Shown here: piece after piece, positions 25,066-33,192 of the stretch
Position numbering within the stretch: position 1 is the first letter of the stretch
How the letters are laid out: each line of letters starts with the position of its first letter
DNA from: Auraticoccus monumenti
GTDB lineage: Bacteria > Actinomycetota > Actinomycetes > Propionibacteriales > Propionibacteriaceae
DNA: 64,000 nucleotides
NCBI RefSeq assembly: GCF_900101785.1
Contig: NZ_LT629688.1
Location: forward strand, 1,240,001-1,304,000
Direction of reading: 5' to 3'
Position numbers and translations under genes: made by a program
Notes under the pieces: generated by a model
Told to the model about the DNA's origin: nothing
Database searches by the model: none
What the model saw: the letters and a program-made list of their open reading frames with translations, nothing else

Positions 25066-25641
25066 GTGACGGACGCTGTGGTGCTGGTCGACGACGACGG
25101 CCGTGTGGTCGGGGAGGCCCCCCGGCTGGCGGTGCACGACCACGACACCCCCCTCCACCTCGCCTTCTCGCTGCACCTCTTCGACCCCGAGGGCCGCGTG
25201 CTGCTCACCCGCCGCGCCCTGGCCAAGCGGACCTGGCCCGGGGTGTGGACCAACTCCTGCTGCGGCCACCCCCGTCCCGACGAGGACGGGCCCGGCGCGA
25301 TCGTCCGCCGCCTCGGGGAGGAGCTCGGCGTGCAGGTGGAGGACCTGCGCTGCGTGCTGCCCGACTTCCGCTACCGCGCCGTGGACGCCTCCGGGGTGGT
25401 CGAGAACGAGCTGTGCCCGGTCTGGGTGGGCCGGGTCCGCGGGGCGGTGCTGGCCGACCCCGACGAGGTGGCCGAGTGGACGTGGCTGCCGTGGGACGAC
25501 CTGGTCACCGCCATCACCGCCGCCCCGCCGGCCTTCAGCCCCTGGGCCGCGCTGGCCGTCCCGGCCATGGTGGACACCGGCTTCACCCCCGGCAGCTGGC
25601 CCGCCGCGGCCCCCTCCCGGCCGGAGGAGGCACGTGGCTGA
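25066..25641 (+). CDS. idi: isopentenyl-diphosphate delta-isomerase, type 1
   Basis: A 191-aa Nudix-fold enzyme that interconverts IPP and DMAPP, supplying the allylic starter for prenyl chains. The Nudix core has HLAFSLHLFDPEGRVLLTRR, then the catalytic Cys motif TNSCCGHPRP and the metal-binding GAIVRRLGEELGVQ. ENELCPVW carries the second catalytic Glu (normally within ENE) and WTWLPWDDL the conserved tryptophans. GTG 25066 has AGGAGGAG upstream. It is the first gene of the carotenoid operon and overlaps crtE by 8 nt. The last 20 residues are a low-complexity tail, which is common. Confidence 0.95.
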   Translation: MTDAVVLVDDDGRVVGEAPRLAVHDHDTPLHLAFSLHLFDPEGRVLLTRRALAKRTWPGVWTNSCCGHPRPDEDGPGAIVRRLGEELGVQVEDLRCVLPDFRYRAVDASGVVENELCPVWVGRVRGAVLADPDEVAEWTWLPWDDLVTAITAAPPAFSPWAALAVPAMVDTGFTPGSWPAAAPSRPEEARG

Positions 25642-26761
25642 GACGAGCACCCCCGCGATCGACGGACGGGCGTCGGCGTCCGCGTCGGCACCGACCTGGA
25701 GCGAGACCCGCGACGCCCTGGACCGCCGGCTCGAGCAGGTCCTGGCCGACGTCGAGGAGACCTGGTTCCGATTGGCCCCGGGCGTGGCCCCCGGGGTGAT
25801 CGACGACGACCTGCCGATGCTGCTGCGCCGTCTCGTGCAGTCCGGCGGGAAGCGGATCCGCCCGGCGATGGTGCACTGGGGCTGGCTCGCCGCCACGGCG
25901 GCACCCGGCCGGCGAGCCGACCAGCACGCCACCGTGGTCGAGGCCGCGGCCGCGCTGGAGCTGCTGCACGTCTTCGCCCTGGTCCACGACGACGTGATGG
26001 ACGAGTCGGCCTCGCGGCGGGGACGTCCGACCACCCACGTCGGCGTCGCCGCCCTGCACCGTCGGGCCGGCGGACGCGGGAGCGACCAGCGCTTCGGGGA
26101 GAGCATCGCCATCCTGGTCGGGGACCTGGCCCACGCCGAGGCCGACCACCTGGCCGCCGGGCTGCCGCCCGAGGTCCGCAGCACCTACCGCACCACGCTG
26201 CTCGAGCTGGTCCAGGGGCAGCGGCTCGACCTCACCGGCGCCGCCGCCGGCCGCCGGGACCTGGCCCACGCCCGGTCGGTGGCCGAGGCCAAGTCGGGGG
26301 CCTACACCGTGCAGCGCCCGCTCCAGATGGGTGTGCAGGTCGCCGGCGGGGGGCTGGAGATCCAGCACGCGCTGCTGCGCTACGGCCGTCACGCCGGGGC
26401 GGCCTTCGCGCTGCGCGACGACCTGCTGGGGCTGTGGGGCGACCCCGGGCTGACCGGCAAACCGGTCGGGGACGACCTGGTGGCGGGCAAGCCGACGGTG
26501 GTGCTGGCCCTGGCCGCGGAGCGGCTGTCGGGGCACTGGCGCCGGGTGGTGGACGGGCGCAGCGTGGTACCACTGGACCCGCACGAGGTCGCCGGCGTGC
26601 TGGACGCGATGGTCGAGGCAGGGGTGCGTGACGAGGTGGAGGACATGATCGCGAACGAGGTGCGGGTGGCCGACGAGGCGCTGGACGACGGGCAGGTCGC
26701 ACCCGAGGCGGCCGAGGGGCTCCGGGCCATGGCCCGCAGCCTGGCCTGGCGGGAGGCCTGA
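25634..26761 (+). CDS. crtE: polyprenyl synthetase (GGPP synthase type)
   Basis: A 375-aa all-helical trans-prenyltransferase that builds geranylgeranyl diphosphate from IPP and allylic diphosphates. The first aspartate-rich motif is DDVMD (residues 119-123) inside FALVHDDVMDESASRRG; the second is altered to DDLLG in LRDDLLGLWGD, a form also common in actinobacterial homologues. SGGKRIRPAMV near residue 75 binds IPP. The short DDxxD motif fits a type III-like short-chain synthase. GTG 25634 has GGAGGAGG upstream and overlaps idi by 8 nt. With crtI and crtB next to it, C20 product for phytoene is the likely role. Confidence 0.92.
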   Translation: MAETSTPAIDGRASASASAPTWSETRDALDRRLEQVLADVEETWFRLAPGVAPGVIDDDLPMLLRRLVQSGGKRIRPAMVHWGWLAATAAPGRRADQHATVVEAAAALELLHVFALVHDDVMDESASRRGRPTTHVGVAALHRRAGGRGSDQRFGESIAILVGDLAHAEADHLAAGLPPEVRSTYRTTLLELVQGQRLDLTGAAAGRRDLAHARSVAEAKSGAYTVQRPLQMGVQVAGGGLEIQHALLRYGRHAGAAFALRDDLLGLWGDPGLTGKPVGDDLVAGKPTVVLALAAERLSGHWRRVVDGRSVVPLDPHEVAGVLDAMVEAGVRDEVEDMIANEVRVADEALDDGQVAPEAAEGLRAMARSLAWREA

Positions 26762-26762
26762 C

Positions 26763-28238
26763 GTGCCCGCTCCCGTGATCGTGGTCGGGGCGGGTCTGGC
26801 CGGTCTGGCGACCGCGTGCCGGCTGGCCGGCGCCGGGCACCAGGTGACGGTGCTGGAGCGTGAGCCGATCCCCGGCGGACGCGGCGGGCGGATCCGCGAC
26901 CAGGGCTTCTCCTTCGACACCGGCCCGACGGTGATGACCATGCCGTCGCTGGTGGCCGACACCCTCGCCGCGGCCGGGTCGGAGCTGGACGAGCTGCTGC
27001 CGATGCGCAAGCTCGACCCGGCCTACCAGGCCCAGTACGCCGACGGGTCGCGGATCAGGGTGCGCTCCGGCCACGCCGAGATGCGGGCCGAGATCGCCTC
27101 CACCAGCGGCGAGCACGACGCGCGCGGCTTCGACGACTTCGTGTCCTGGCTCGGCGAGCTCTACGACGTCGAGATGGACAACTTCATCGACCGCAACTTC
27201 GACTCCCCGGTCGACCTGGTGACCCGCCCCCTGGTGGCCGCCCGGCTGCTGAGGCTCGGCGGCTTCGGCCGGCTCGGCCCCGCGGTGCGCCGGTTCTTCG
27301 ACGACGACCGGCTGCAGAAGCTGTTCAGCTTCCAGGCCATGTACGCCGGGCTCCCGCCGGAGACCGCGCTGGCGCTCTACGCGGTGATCACCTACATGGA
27401 CAGCATCGCCGGGGTCTACGTCCCCGAGGGCGGCATGCACGCCGTGCCCACCGCGCTGGCCACCGCGGCCGAGCGGGCCGGGGTGACCTTCCGGTACGGG
27501 GTCGACGTCGCCGACGTGCTCGGCTCCGGGGGCAAGGTGGCCGGCGTCCGGCTGTCCGACGGCGAGGTGCTGCGCGCCGACGCGGTGGTGCTGACCCCGG
27601 ACCTGCCGGTCGCCTACCGGGCCTTCTTCCCCGAGCTGACGCCGCCGTGGGGCGTCCGCCACGGCACCTACTCCCCGTCCGCGGTGGTCTGGCACGTCGG
27701 GGTCCGCGGCGGGCTGCCGGCCGACCGCGTCCACCACAACATCCACTTCGGGGAGCAGTGGAACGAGGCCTTCGAGGCCCTGATCCGCCGGCGCGAGCTG
27801 ATGCCGGACCCGTCCCGGCTGGTCACCGTGCCCTCGGCCACCGACCCCTCGCTGGCACCGGAGGGCTGCTCCACGCTGTACGTGCTGGAGCCCGTGCCCA
27901 ACCTGTCCGGCGACGTCGACTGGTCGGTGGAGACCGACCGGATGCGCGAGCGGCTGCTGGGCTTCCTCGACCGCGAGGGCTACCCGACCGACGTCGTCAC
28001 CGAGGAGCTGTTCACCCCCGTCACCTGGCGCCACCTGGGGATGGAGCAGGGGACGCCGTTCGCTCTCGCGCACACCATGCGCCAGACCGGCCCCTTCCGC
28101 CCCGGCAACGTCGAGCCGCGCCGTCCGGGGGTGTTCTTCGCCGGGTCCGGGACGGTCCCCGGCGTCGGGGTGCCGATGGTCCTGATCAGCGGCAAGCTGG
28201 CCGCGGAGCGGGTGGACGCCTGGCTGGGCAAGCGGTGA
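26763..28238 (+). CDS. crtI: phytoene desaturase
   Basis: A 491-aa FAD enzyme that converts phytoene to lycopene by successive desaturation. The N-terminal dinucleotide motif VVGAGLAGLATACRLAGAGH is complete, followed by RGGRIRDQGFSFDTGPTVMT, the CrtI hallmark. Later blocks are SIAGVYVPEGGMHAVP and, at the C-terminus, FFAGSGTVPGVGVPMVLISG, which closes the FAD site. The protein lacks a signal peptide and should be membrane-associated. It starts 1 nt after crtE and overlaps crtB by GTGA. The number of desaturation steps cannot be read from sequence. Confidence 0.96.
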   Translation: MPAPVIVVGAGLAGLATACRLAGAGHQVTVLEREPIPGGRGGRIRDQGFSFDTGPTVMTMPSLVADTLAAAGSELDELLPMRKLDPAYQAQYADGSRIRVRSGHAEMRAEIASTSGEHDARGFDDFVSWLGELYDVEMDNFIDRNFDSPVDLVTRPLVAARLLRLGGFGRLGPAVRRFFDDDRLQKLFSFQAMYAGLPPETALALYAVITYMDSIAGVYVPEGGMHAVPTALATAAERAGVTFRYGVDVADVLGSGGKVAGVRLSDGEVLRADAVVLTPDLPVAYRAFFPELTPPWGVRHGTYSPSAVVWHVGVRGGLPADRVHHNIHFGEQWNEAFEALIRRRELMPDPSRLVTVPSATDPSLAPEGCSTLYVLEPVPNLSGDVDWSVETDRMRERLLGFLDREGYPTDVVTEELFTPVTWRHLGMEQGTPFALAHTMRQTGPFRPGNVEPRRPGVFFAGSGTVPGVGVPMVLISGKLAAERVDAWLGKR

Positions 28239-29170
28239 GCGGGCGCACCACGACGGGCGAGCGGCGTCAGGAGCACCTCGACGAGGGCTACCGCCGATGC
28301 GCCCGGCTGACCAGGGAGTTCGGCACCACCTACTGGTGGGGCGCCATGCTGCTCCCGCGCCCGCAGCGCCGCCAGGTGCACGCGGTCTACGCCCTGTGCC
28401 GCCTGGCCGACGACATCGTGGACGCGCCCTCGGCCACCACCGCGGACCGGGCCGCCCGCACCGGGGCCGCGCTGCAGGCGTTCGTGGACGACTTCTCCCG
28501 GGCGGTGGACACCGTGCGTGGCGGCGGCTCGGTGGGTGACCCGGTGCTGACCGCGATCGCCGACACCGTGCTGGCCAGCGGGATCGACGGGGAGTGCTTC
28601 GACCGCTTCTTCCAGGCGATGGCGATGGACCTGACCACGACCTCCTACGAGACCTTCGACGACCTGATGGGCTACATGGAGGGCTCCGCGGCGGTGATCG
28701 GGGAGATGATGCTGCCCGTGCTGCGGCCGCTCAGCCCCGAGGCCCGCGAGCCGGCCCGGGCGCTGGGGTTCGCCTTCCAGCTGACCAACTTCCTCCGCGA
28801 CGTCGGCGAGGACCTGGACCGTGGTCGGGTCTACGTGCCCCAGGCCGACCTGCGGCGCTTCGGCGCCGACCCGTGGCTGCGCCGGGTGACCCCGGAGTGG
28901 CGTCAGGTGCTGGCCTTCCAGATCGAGCGCAACCGTGAGCTGTACACCGCCGCGGACGCCGGGATCGCCCTGCTGCCCCGGGACTCCGCACGCTGCGTGG
29001 CCACCGCGCGGGTGCTGTACTCCCGGATCCTGGACCGGATCGAGGCCGCCGACTACGACGTCTTCTCCGACCGGGTCCGGGTGCCGCGGCCGGAGAAGGC
29101 CTGGGTCGCGGCCACGACCGTGGTCAACCCGCGCCGGGTGTCCCGGCTGGCGGTGGAGGGGGCGGTGTGA
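28235..29170 (+). CDS. crtB: phytoene synthase
   Basis: A 311-aa squalene/phytoene synthase that joins two GGPP molecules head to head. Both Asp-rich substrate motifs are present: CRLADDIVDAP (residues about 53-63) and LRDVGEDLDRGRVYVPQ. The EFGTTYWWGAMLLP start and SAAVIGEMMLPVL also fit. The GTG at 28235 overlaps the crtI stop codon (GTGA), and its own end overlaps the Rieske gene (GTGTGA), so the five genes idi to the Rieske gene form one tightly coupled transcript. Confidence 0.96.
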   Translation: MSGRTTTGERRQEHLDEGYRRCARLTREFGTTYWWGAMLLPRPQRRQVHAVYALCRLADDIVDAPSATTADRAARTGAALQAFVDDFSRAVDTVRGGGSVGDPVLTAIADTVLASGIDGECFDRFFQAMAMDLTTTSYETFDDLMGYMEGSAAVIGEMMLPVLRPLSPEAREPARALGFAFQLTNFLRDVGEDLDRGRVYVPQADLRRFGADPWLRRVTPEWRQVLAFQIERNRELYTAADAGIALLPRDSARCVATARVLYSRILDRIEAADYDVFSDRVRVPRPEKAWVAATTVVNPRRVSRLAVEGAV

Positions 29171-30183
29171 GCGGCTCGGGACCCGGTCGCAGGATCGGGC
29201 TGCTGGACGAGGTGCGCTCTCGCGTCCCGATCGCGCTGCGACCGGTCGAGGAGCGGGAGCGGCTGCTGCCGTCCTGGCGCGACGCCCGCCCGTCGCGGAT
29301 CCGCACCGCGCTCCGGGTGTCCCAGCAGGTCGACCCCGGTGGCTGGTTCGTGGTGGGCGCCAGCACCGACCTCGGCGCCGAGCGCTCCCTGGTGCGGGTG
29401 GTGGACGGGGTCGAGATCACGTTGTGGCGCGACACCGACGGGTCGCTGCTGGCCGGACCGGGCTCCTGCCCGCACCTGGGCGCGCTGCTCACCGACTGCG
29501 AGGTGATGGGCGGGGAGGTCTACTGCCGCTGGCACGGGCTGGCGCTGGGCCGGGAGGGGTGGGGCCGCTGGCGCACCTTCCCCGCCCTCGACGACGGCGT
29601 GCTGCTGTGGGTGCGGCGACCGGTGCCCGGCGAGGAGCCGAGCGAGCGCCCGGTGATCACGCCGCGTCCCCCGCAGGAGCGCTCGATCAGCGCCGTCGTC
29701 GCCCTGCCCGGCGTCTGCGAGCCGTCGGACGTGGTGGCCAACCGGCTCGACCCCTGGCACGGCAGCTGGTTCCACCCCTACGCGTTCAGCCACCTCGAGG
29801 TCGACGAGGGCGCCAGCAGCGACGAGCGGCTGGTGGTCGAGGTGACCTTCCGGCTCAGCCGGACCTGGGGCGTCCCGGTGCGGGCCACCTTCACCACCCC
29901 CGACAAGCGGACCATCGTGATGACGATCATCGGCGGCGAGGGCGCCGGCTCGGTGGTGGAGACCCACGCCACCCCGCTGGGCACCGACGAGCGCGGTCGT
30001 CCCCGCACGATGGTGACCGAGGCGACCATCGCCCACTCCGAGCGTCCGGGCTTCGCGGCGGCGCGGTGGGCCCGGGCTCTCGTCGTCCCGGCCATGCGCC
30101 GCACCGCCGCCCGGTTGTGGGTCGACGACCTGGTCTACGCCGAGCGCCGCTACGAGGTGCGTCGCCGCGGCGAGTTCCGCTGA
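29167..30183 (+). CDS. DUF5914 Rieske iron-sulfur protein
   Basis: A 338-aa protein with an N-terminal Rieske [2Fe-2S] domain: CPHLG gives Cys101 and His103, and CRWHG gives Cys120 and His123. The C-terminal region (from about residue 180: ANRLDPWHGSWFHPYAFSHL and IVMTIIGGEGAGSV) matches the DUF5914 type of actinobacterial Rieske proteins often found beside carotenoid genes; that association is from memory. The conserved His-rich stretch DPWHGSWFHP could bind a mononuclear iron, making it a possible ring- or end-group oxygenase. The gene overlaps crtB, so a carotenoid tailoring role is likely. No dedicated reductase or ferredoxin adjoins it. Confidence 0.85.
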   Translation: MSGSGPGRRIGLLDEVRSRVPIALRPVEERERLLPSWRDARPSRIRTALRVSQQVDPGGWFVVGASTDLGAERSLVRVVDGVEITLWRDTDGSLLAGPGSCPHLGALLTDCEVMGGEVYCRWHGLALGREGWGRWRTFPALDDGVLLWVRRPVPGEEPSERPVITPRPPQERSISAVVALPGVCEPSDVVANRLDPWHGSWFHPYAFSHLEVDEGASSDERLVVEVTFRLSRTWGVPVRATFTTPDKRTIVMTIIGGEGAGSVVETHATPLGTDERGRPRTMVTEATIAHSERPGFAAARWARALVVPAMRRTAARLWVDDLVYAERRYEVRRRGEFR

Positions 30184-30223
30184 CCCCAGCGCATCCACCG
30201 CATCCCGGTCCGCCCGAGGCGGC

Positions 30224-31000
30224 GAGCGGCCCCGAGGTGTCGCCTCGTGGGGCGTCGAGGCGACGCGTTCTGGCCAGTGGCCGCGACGGTGGTGCGACCC
30301 GGTGCGGCGGAGGTGGGGACAAGCGCAGAGGCGTGTGCCGGGAGCAGCTTCGCCTGCGCTGCTGAGGCGTCGTCGACGCAGGCCCCGAGGGCGAGTGGCC
30401 CAGAGGTGTCGCCTCGGGTGGCGTTGAGGCGACTCGTTCTGGCCAGTGGCCGCGACGGTGGTGCGGCCCGGTGCAGAGGAGGTGAGTGCGCGCGTGACCC
30501 GGTCGGCTGCCCTCGTCGGCAGCGAGTGTCGCCTCCGCCTCGATGGGATGTCGGGAGGCGAATGAGGCGAGTGGCCCAGAGGTGTCGCCTCGGGTGGCGT
30601 CGAGGCGACGCGGTTTGGCCAGTGGCCGCGACGGTGGTGCGGCCCGGTGCAGAGGAGGTGGGTACGCGCGTGACCCGGTCGGCTGCCCTCGTCGGCAGTG
30701 AGTGTCGCCTCCCGCCTCGATGGGATGTCGGGAGGCGAATGAGGCGAGTGGCCCAGAGGTGTCGCGTCGGGTGGCGTTGAGGCGACTCGTTCTGGCCAGT
30801 GGCCGCGACGGTGGTGCGGACCCGTGCAGCGGAGGTGGGTACGCGCGTGACCCGGTCGGCTGTCCGCGTCCAGTGAGTGTCGCCCGAGCGTGTCGACCTG
30901 ATGCGGAGATGCGGGCGACGGCCAGTGGCGCTAGGCGTCGCCTGACCGGTGATCGAGGCGACGTGTTCCGGCCAGTCGCCGGGAGCGGCTGGCCGGTCGA
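30224..31000. repeat. tandem array of ~176-bp hairpin repeats, non-coding
   Basis: Three nearly identical units begin at 30393, 30569 and 30746 with GAGTGGCCCAGAGGTGTCGC (periods 176 and 177 bp). A diverged unit starts at 30224 and a partial one at about 30922. Each unit has hairpin A, GTCGCCTC with GAGGCGAC (30408-30415 and 30426-30433 in the first full unit), and the junctions have hairpin B, TCGCCTCCCG with CGGGAGGCGA (30705-30714 and 30729-30738). In the last junction hairpin B is GTCGCCCG with CGGGCGAC (30879-30886 and 30912-30919), so sequence changed but pairing was kept. Frames through the array lack coding character. The whole 866-bp gap 30184-31049 holds nothing else. Confidence 0.85.
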
Positions 31001-31049
31001 GGGGCGTCCGCCAGCCGGTCCGGTGGGAGCGGGAGCGGTCCGCTCGAGC

Positions 31050-32489
31050 TCAGCGGGGCTGCTGGGTGGCGTGCTCGTAGGTGGAGCCGGCGCTGTGCAG
31101 GAGCTGCCGGGCGGCCACGCCGATCACCGCGCTGTAGGTGGGGTAGGCGAACTCGACCTTGGCCAGGGTGGACACGTCGACCCCGGCCGCCATCGCGGTG
31201 GTGACGGCCTGGACCACCTCCACCGCCTCCTCGCCGACCGCGTGCGCACCGAGCAGCAGCTCGCGACGCCGGTCCGCGATCAGCTTGAGGAAGCCCCTCG
31301 GCCGGTCGTCGATGATCGGACGCTCCATGGCGGCGTAGGGCACCAGCGCCACCACGCAGTGCTCGTCGCGGGTCCGCGCCTGCTCCTCGGTCAGCCCGAC
31401 GCCGGCGTAGTCGGGGTCGGTGAACCCACCCGAGGGCAGCAGGTGGTGGGGTGCCCGACGGGTCGGGCCGAGCACGGCGTTGCGCGCGGCCGCCTCGGCC
31501 TCGGAGTGCGCGGCCTGCACCAGCATGGCCTGCTGGTTGGCGTCCCCGGCGGCGAACACGTGGCCGACGTCGGTGCGCAGGTACTCGTCGACCGGGACGC
31601 CGTTGCGTGTCGTCGTCACCCCGGCCGCCTCCAGCCCCAGCCCCTCGATGGCCGCCGGCCAGCCGGTCGCGGTGATCACGGCGTCGAAGCGCTCGCGGTG
31701 CTCGCCGTCGCGGCGCCAGCTCAGCTCGATGCCGTCCTCGGCGCGCTCCAGGCCGACCACCGTCTCGACGCCGGTGAGCACCCGGACCCCCTGCTCGGTG
31801 AACGCCTGCTGCACGGCGGCGGACACCGCGGCATCGGTGTGGGCCAGGATCCGCGGCGCCACCTCCAGCAGGGTGACCCGGCACCCGAACGCGCTGAAGA
31901 TCGTGACCAGCTGCGCCCCGGTGTTGCCGGCGCCGACGACGGCCAGGCGGCGCGGGAGGTCGGGCAGGTCGAGGACGTCCTCGGGAAGGGTGGCCAGCCC
32001 GGCACCGGGGACCGGCAGCCGGCGTGAGTGCCCGCCGACGCACAGGATGAACGTCCTGCCGCGGACCCGCCGACCGGTGCCGGCGAGCTCGACCTCGTGC
32101 GGCCCGACGAAGCGCGCCCGGCCCTCGAGGACGAGGTCGACCCCCGCCGCAGCGAGCTTCCCGGGCTCGGCCTTCGCCGTCTGGACGCGTTCGATGGTGG
32201 AGCGGACCCGGCTGACGGTGCGCGGCCAGTCGACCTCCTGCTGGGAGACGCTGATGCCCCACTCGTCGGCCGTACGCACCTCCCGCACCAGCCGCGCGGT
32301 CTTGGCCAGCACCCGGGTGGGGACGCACCCGGTGTTGACGCAGGTGCCCCCGGTCCGCGACGCCTCCAGGACCGCCACCCGGGCCCCGAGCTCGGCCGCC
32401 CTCAGCGCCGCCGCGGTGCCGGCGGGCCCGCCCCCGACCACCACGACGTCGTACTCCTCGCTGGTGCCGGTCCCGCCCGCTGCGCTCAC
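31050..32489 (-). CDS. mercuric-reductase-like FAD/NAD(P) oxidoreductase
   Basis: A 479-aa class I pyridine nucleotide-disulfide oxidoreductase. The FAD motif VVVGGGPAGTAAALRAAELG leads to the redox-active disulfide GGTCVNTGCVPT (Cys50, Cys55). The NAD(P) motif is VVGAGNTGAQLVTIFSAFG, and FAAGDANQQAM closes the FAD site. The C-terminal dimer domain ends with EFAYPTYSAVIG; lipoamide and mercuric reductases carry His-Pro in this loop (HPT), but Tyr replaces His here, and the N-terminal metal domain and C-terminal Cys pair of MerA are absent. It is therefore neither a true lipoamide dehydrogenase nor MerA, and its substrate is unknown. GTG 32489 is used. It lies between the repeat array and the inverted duplication. 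Confidence 0.88.
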   Translation of the reverse strand: MSAAGGTGTSEEYDVVVVGGGPAGTAAALRAAELGARVAVLEASRTGGTCVNTGCVPTRVLAKTARLVREVRTADEWGISVSQQEVDWPRTVSRVRSTIERVQTAKAEPGKLAAAGVDLVLEGRARFVGPHEVELAGTGRRVRGRTFILCVGGHSRRLPVPGAGLATLPEDVLDLPDLPRRLAVVGAGNTGAQLVTIFSAFGCRVTLLEVAPRILAHTDAAVSAAVQQAFTEQGVRVLTGVETVVGLERAEDGIELSWRRDGEHRERFDAVITATGWPAAIEGLGLEAAGVTTTRNGVPVDEYLRTDVGHVFAAGDANQQAMLVQAAHSEAEAAARNAVLGPTRRAPHHLLPSGGFTDPDYAGVGLTEEQARTRDEHCVVALVPYAAMERPIIDDRPRGFLKLIADRRRELLLGAHAVGEEAVEVVQAVTTAMAAGVDVSTLAKVEFAYPTYSAVIGVAARQLLHSAGSTYEHATQQPR

Positions 32490-32562
32490 GCCGCCAACCT
32501 ACCGACCGCGTCGACGCGCCCGGTCCGACGCACAGCTCCCCGTCCCGCCCGTCCTCCCCGCA

Positions 32563-32827
32563 CCCCTGCTCGGCTGTATGTCGTCGAGGTCTCGGACGGC
32601 GTGTCGCGGCGTGTCCCCCTGTGTCGGGCCCACGCCGTACACGCTGGCAGGGGTGCGGGTCCGGTAGGCGGGGCGGGCGCTCGGCTCCTTCGTCCCGGGG
32701 TCGGGGCCGGCACCCGGCACCGGTGGTCGAGCCCCACCCCTGAAGACGTGTACCGCGAGCGCTCGGTACAGCCGGACGCGCCGCGACACGCCGTCCGAGA
32801 CCGCGACGACATACAGCCGATCAGGGG
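32563..32827. repeat. 93-bp inverted duplication with 54-bp near-perfect arms
   Basis: The left copy (32563-32655) and right copy (32735-32827) are inverted repeats around a 79-bp centre. The outer 54 bp (32563-32616 against 32774-32827) differ at only three positions, the next 18 bp match at 11 and the inner 21 bp at 16. Both copies contain CTGTATGTCGTCG and GACGGCGTGTCGCGGCG. The right end begins 1 nt after the stop codon of the small minus-strand gene, and no target-site duplication is evident. It could be an extreme terminator, a palindromic mobile element or an RNA gene. Frames inside are shadows. Confidence 0.8.
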
Positions 32828-32828
32828 G

Positions 32829-33155
32829 TCAGGCGGAGGCGTCCACGATCTTCTCGAAGAGGAACTCGAAGGGCAGGTAGGAGACCTCGTACTCCTCACC
32901 CCGCGGGTGGGGCAGCAGCTGCGACATCTGGATCAGCCGCCAGCCGTCCAGCAGGGCGTCGAGACCGGTGGCGTAGGGCGGTTGGTCGCTGTCGCCCATG
33001 GTGGGACGGGAGCGGCCGGTGCCGTCGTAGCGGGTCCAGCCGGTGACGTTGGAGTCCAGCGCCGAGCTGGAGAGGTAGAGCACCAGCACCTGCTGGCGCA
33101 GCGTGGGCTGGGCCGGCGGGGTGGCGAAGGAGTGGTCGACGGTCGTCGTGGTCAT
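32829..33155 (-). CDS. hypothetical protein, 108 aa
   Basis: A small soluble protein of unknown function that I do not recognise. It has no membrane segment or cysteine. The N-terminal 18 residues are polar and rich in Thr; the middle has VLVLYLSSSALDSNVTGWTR and the C-terminal part LDALLDGWRLIQMSQLLPHP and YLPFEFLFEKI, suggesting an alpha/beta fold. Codon use is strongly G/C at third positions, as in neighbours. ATG 33155 has AGGACAGGA upstream. It lies 37 nt after the phytanoyl-CoA dioxygenase gene on the same strand, so it is probably co-transcribed and may act with that enzyme. Its stop codon adjoins the 93-bp inverted duplication. Confidence 0.7.
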   Translation of the reverse strand: MTTTTVDHSFATPPAQPTLRQQVLVLYLSSSALDSNVTGWTRYDGTGRSRPTMGDSDQPPYATGLDALLDGWRLIQMSQLLPHPRGEEYEVSYLPFEFLFEKIVDASA

Positions 33156-33192
33156 GGCGTGTCCTGTCCTGGGTGGGAGGTGGTCGGGGAGG

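Noticed and set aside
30247-30780. Open frames through the 30.2-31.0 kb repeats
   Set aside because: The products are Arg/Gly/Ala-rich repeats without a fold or ribosome-binding site. All three frames are partly open because of GC content, and conservation is in the hairpins.
30393-30922. Possible CRISPR array
   Set aside because: The units are about 176 bp and nearly identical throughout, with no short repeat and unique-spacer pattern and no cas genes in the window.
31050-32489. Mercuric reductase or lipoamide dehydrogenase identity
   Set aside because: The CxxxxC motif is present, but the N-terminal metal domain, the C-terminal cysteine pair of MerA and the His-Pro of lipoamide dehydrogenase are missing. 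No mer or 2-oxoacid dehydrogenase genes are nearby.
32563-32827. A classic MITE with target-site duplication
   Set aside because: No duplicated flanking bases are visible, so a mobile origin is left as a possibility only.
32486-32899. Small minus-strand frames inside the inverted duplication with shared VRD-DDIQP peptides
   Set aside because: The similarity of the peptides follows from the inverted DNA copies. There is no initiation signal, and the frames lie in the gap between two real genes.
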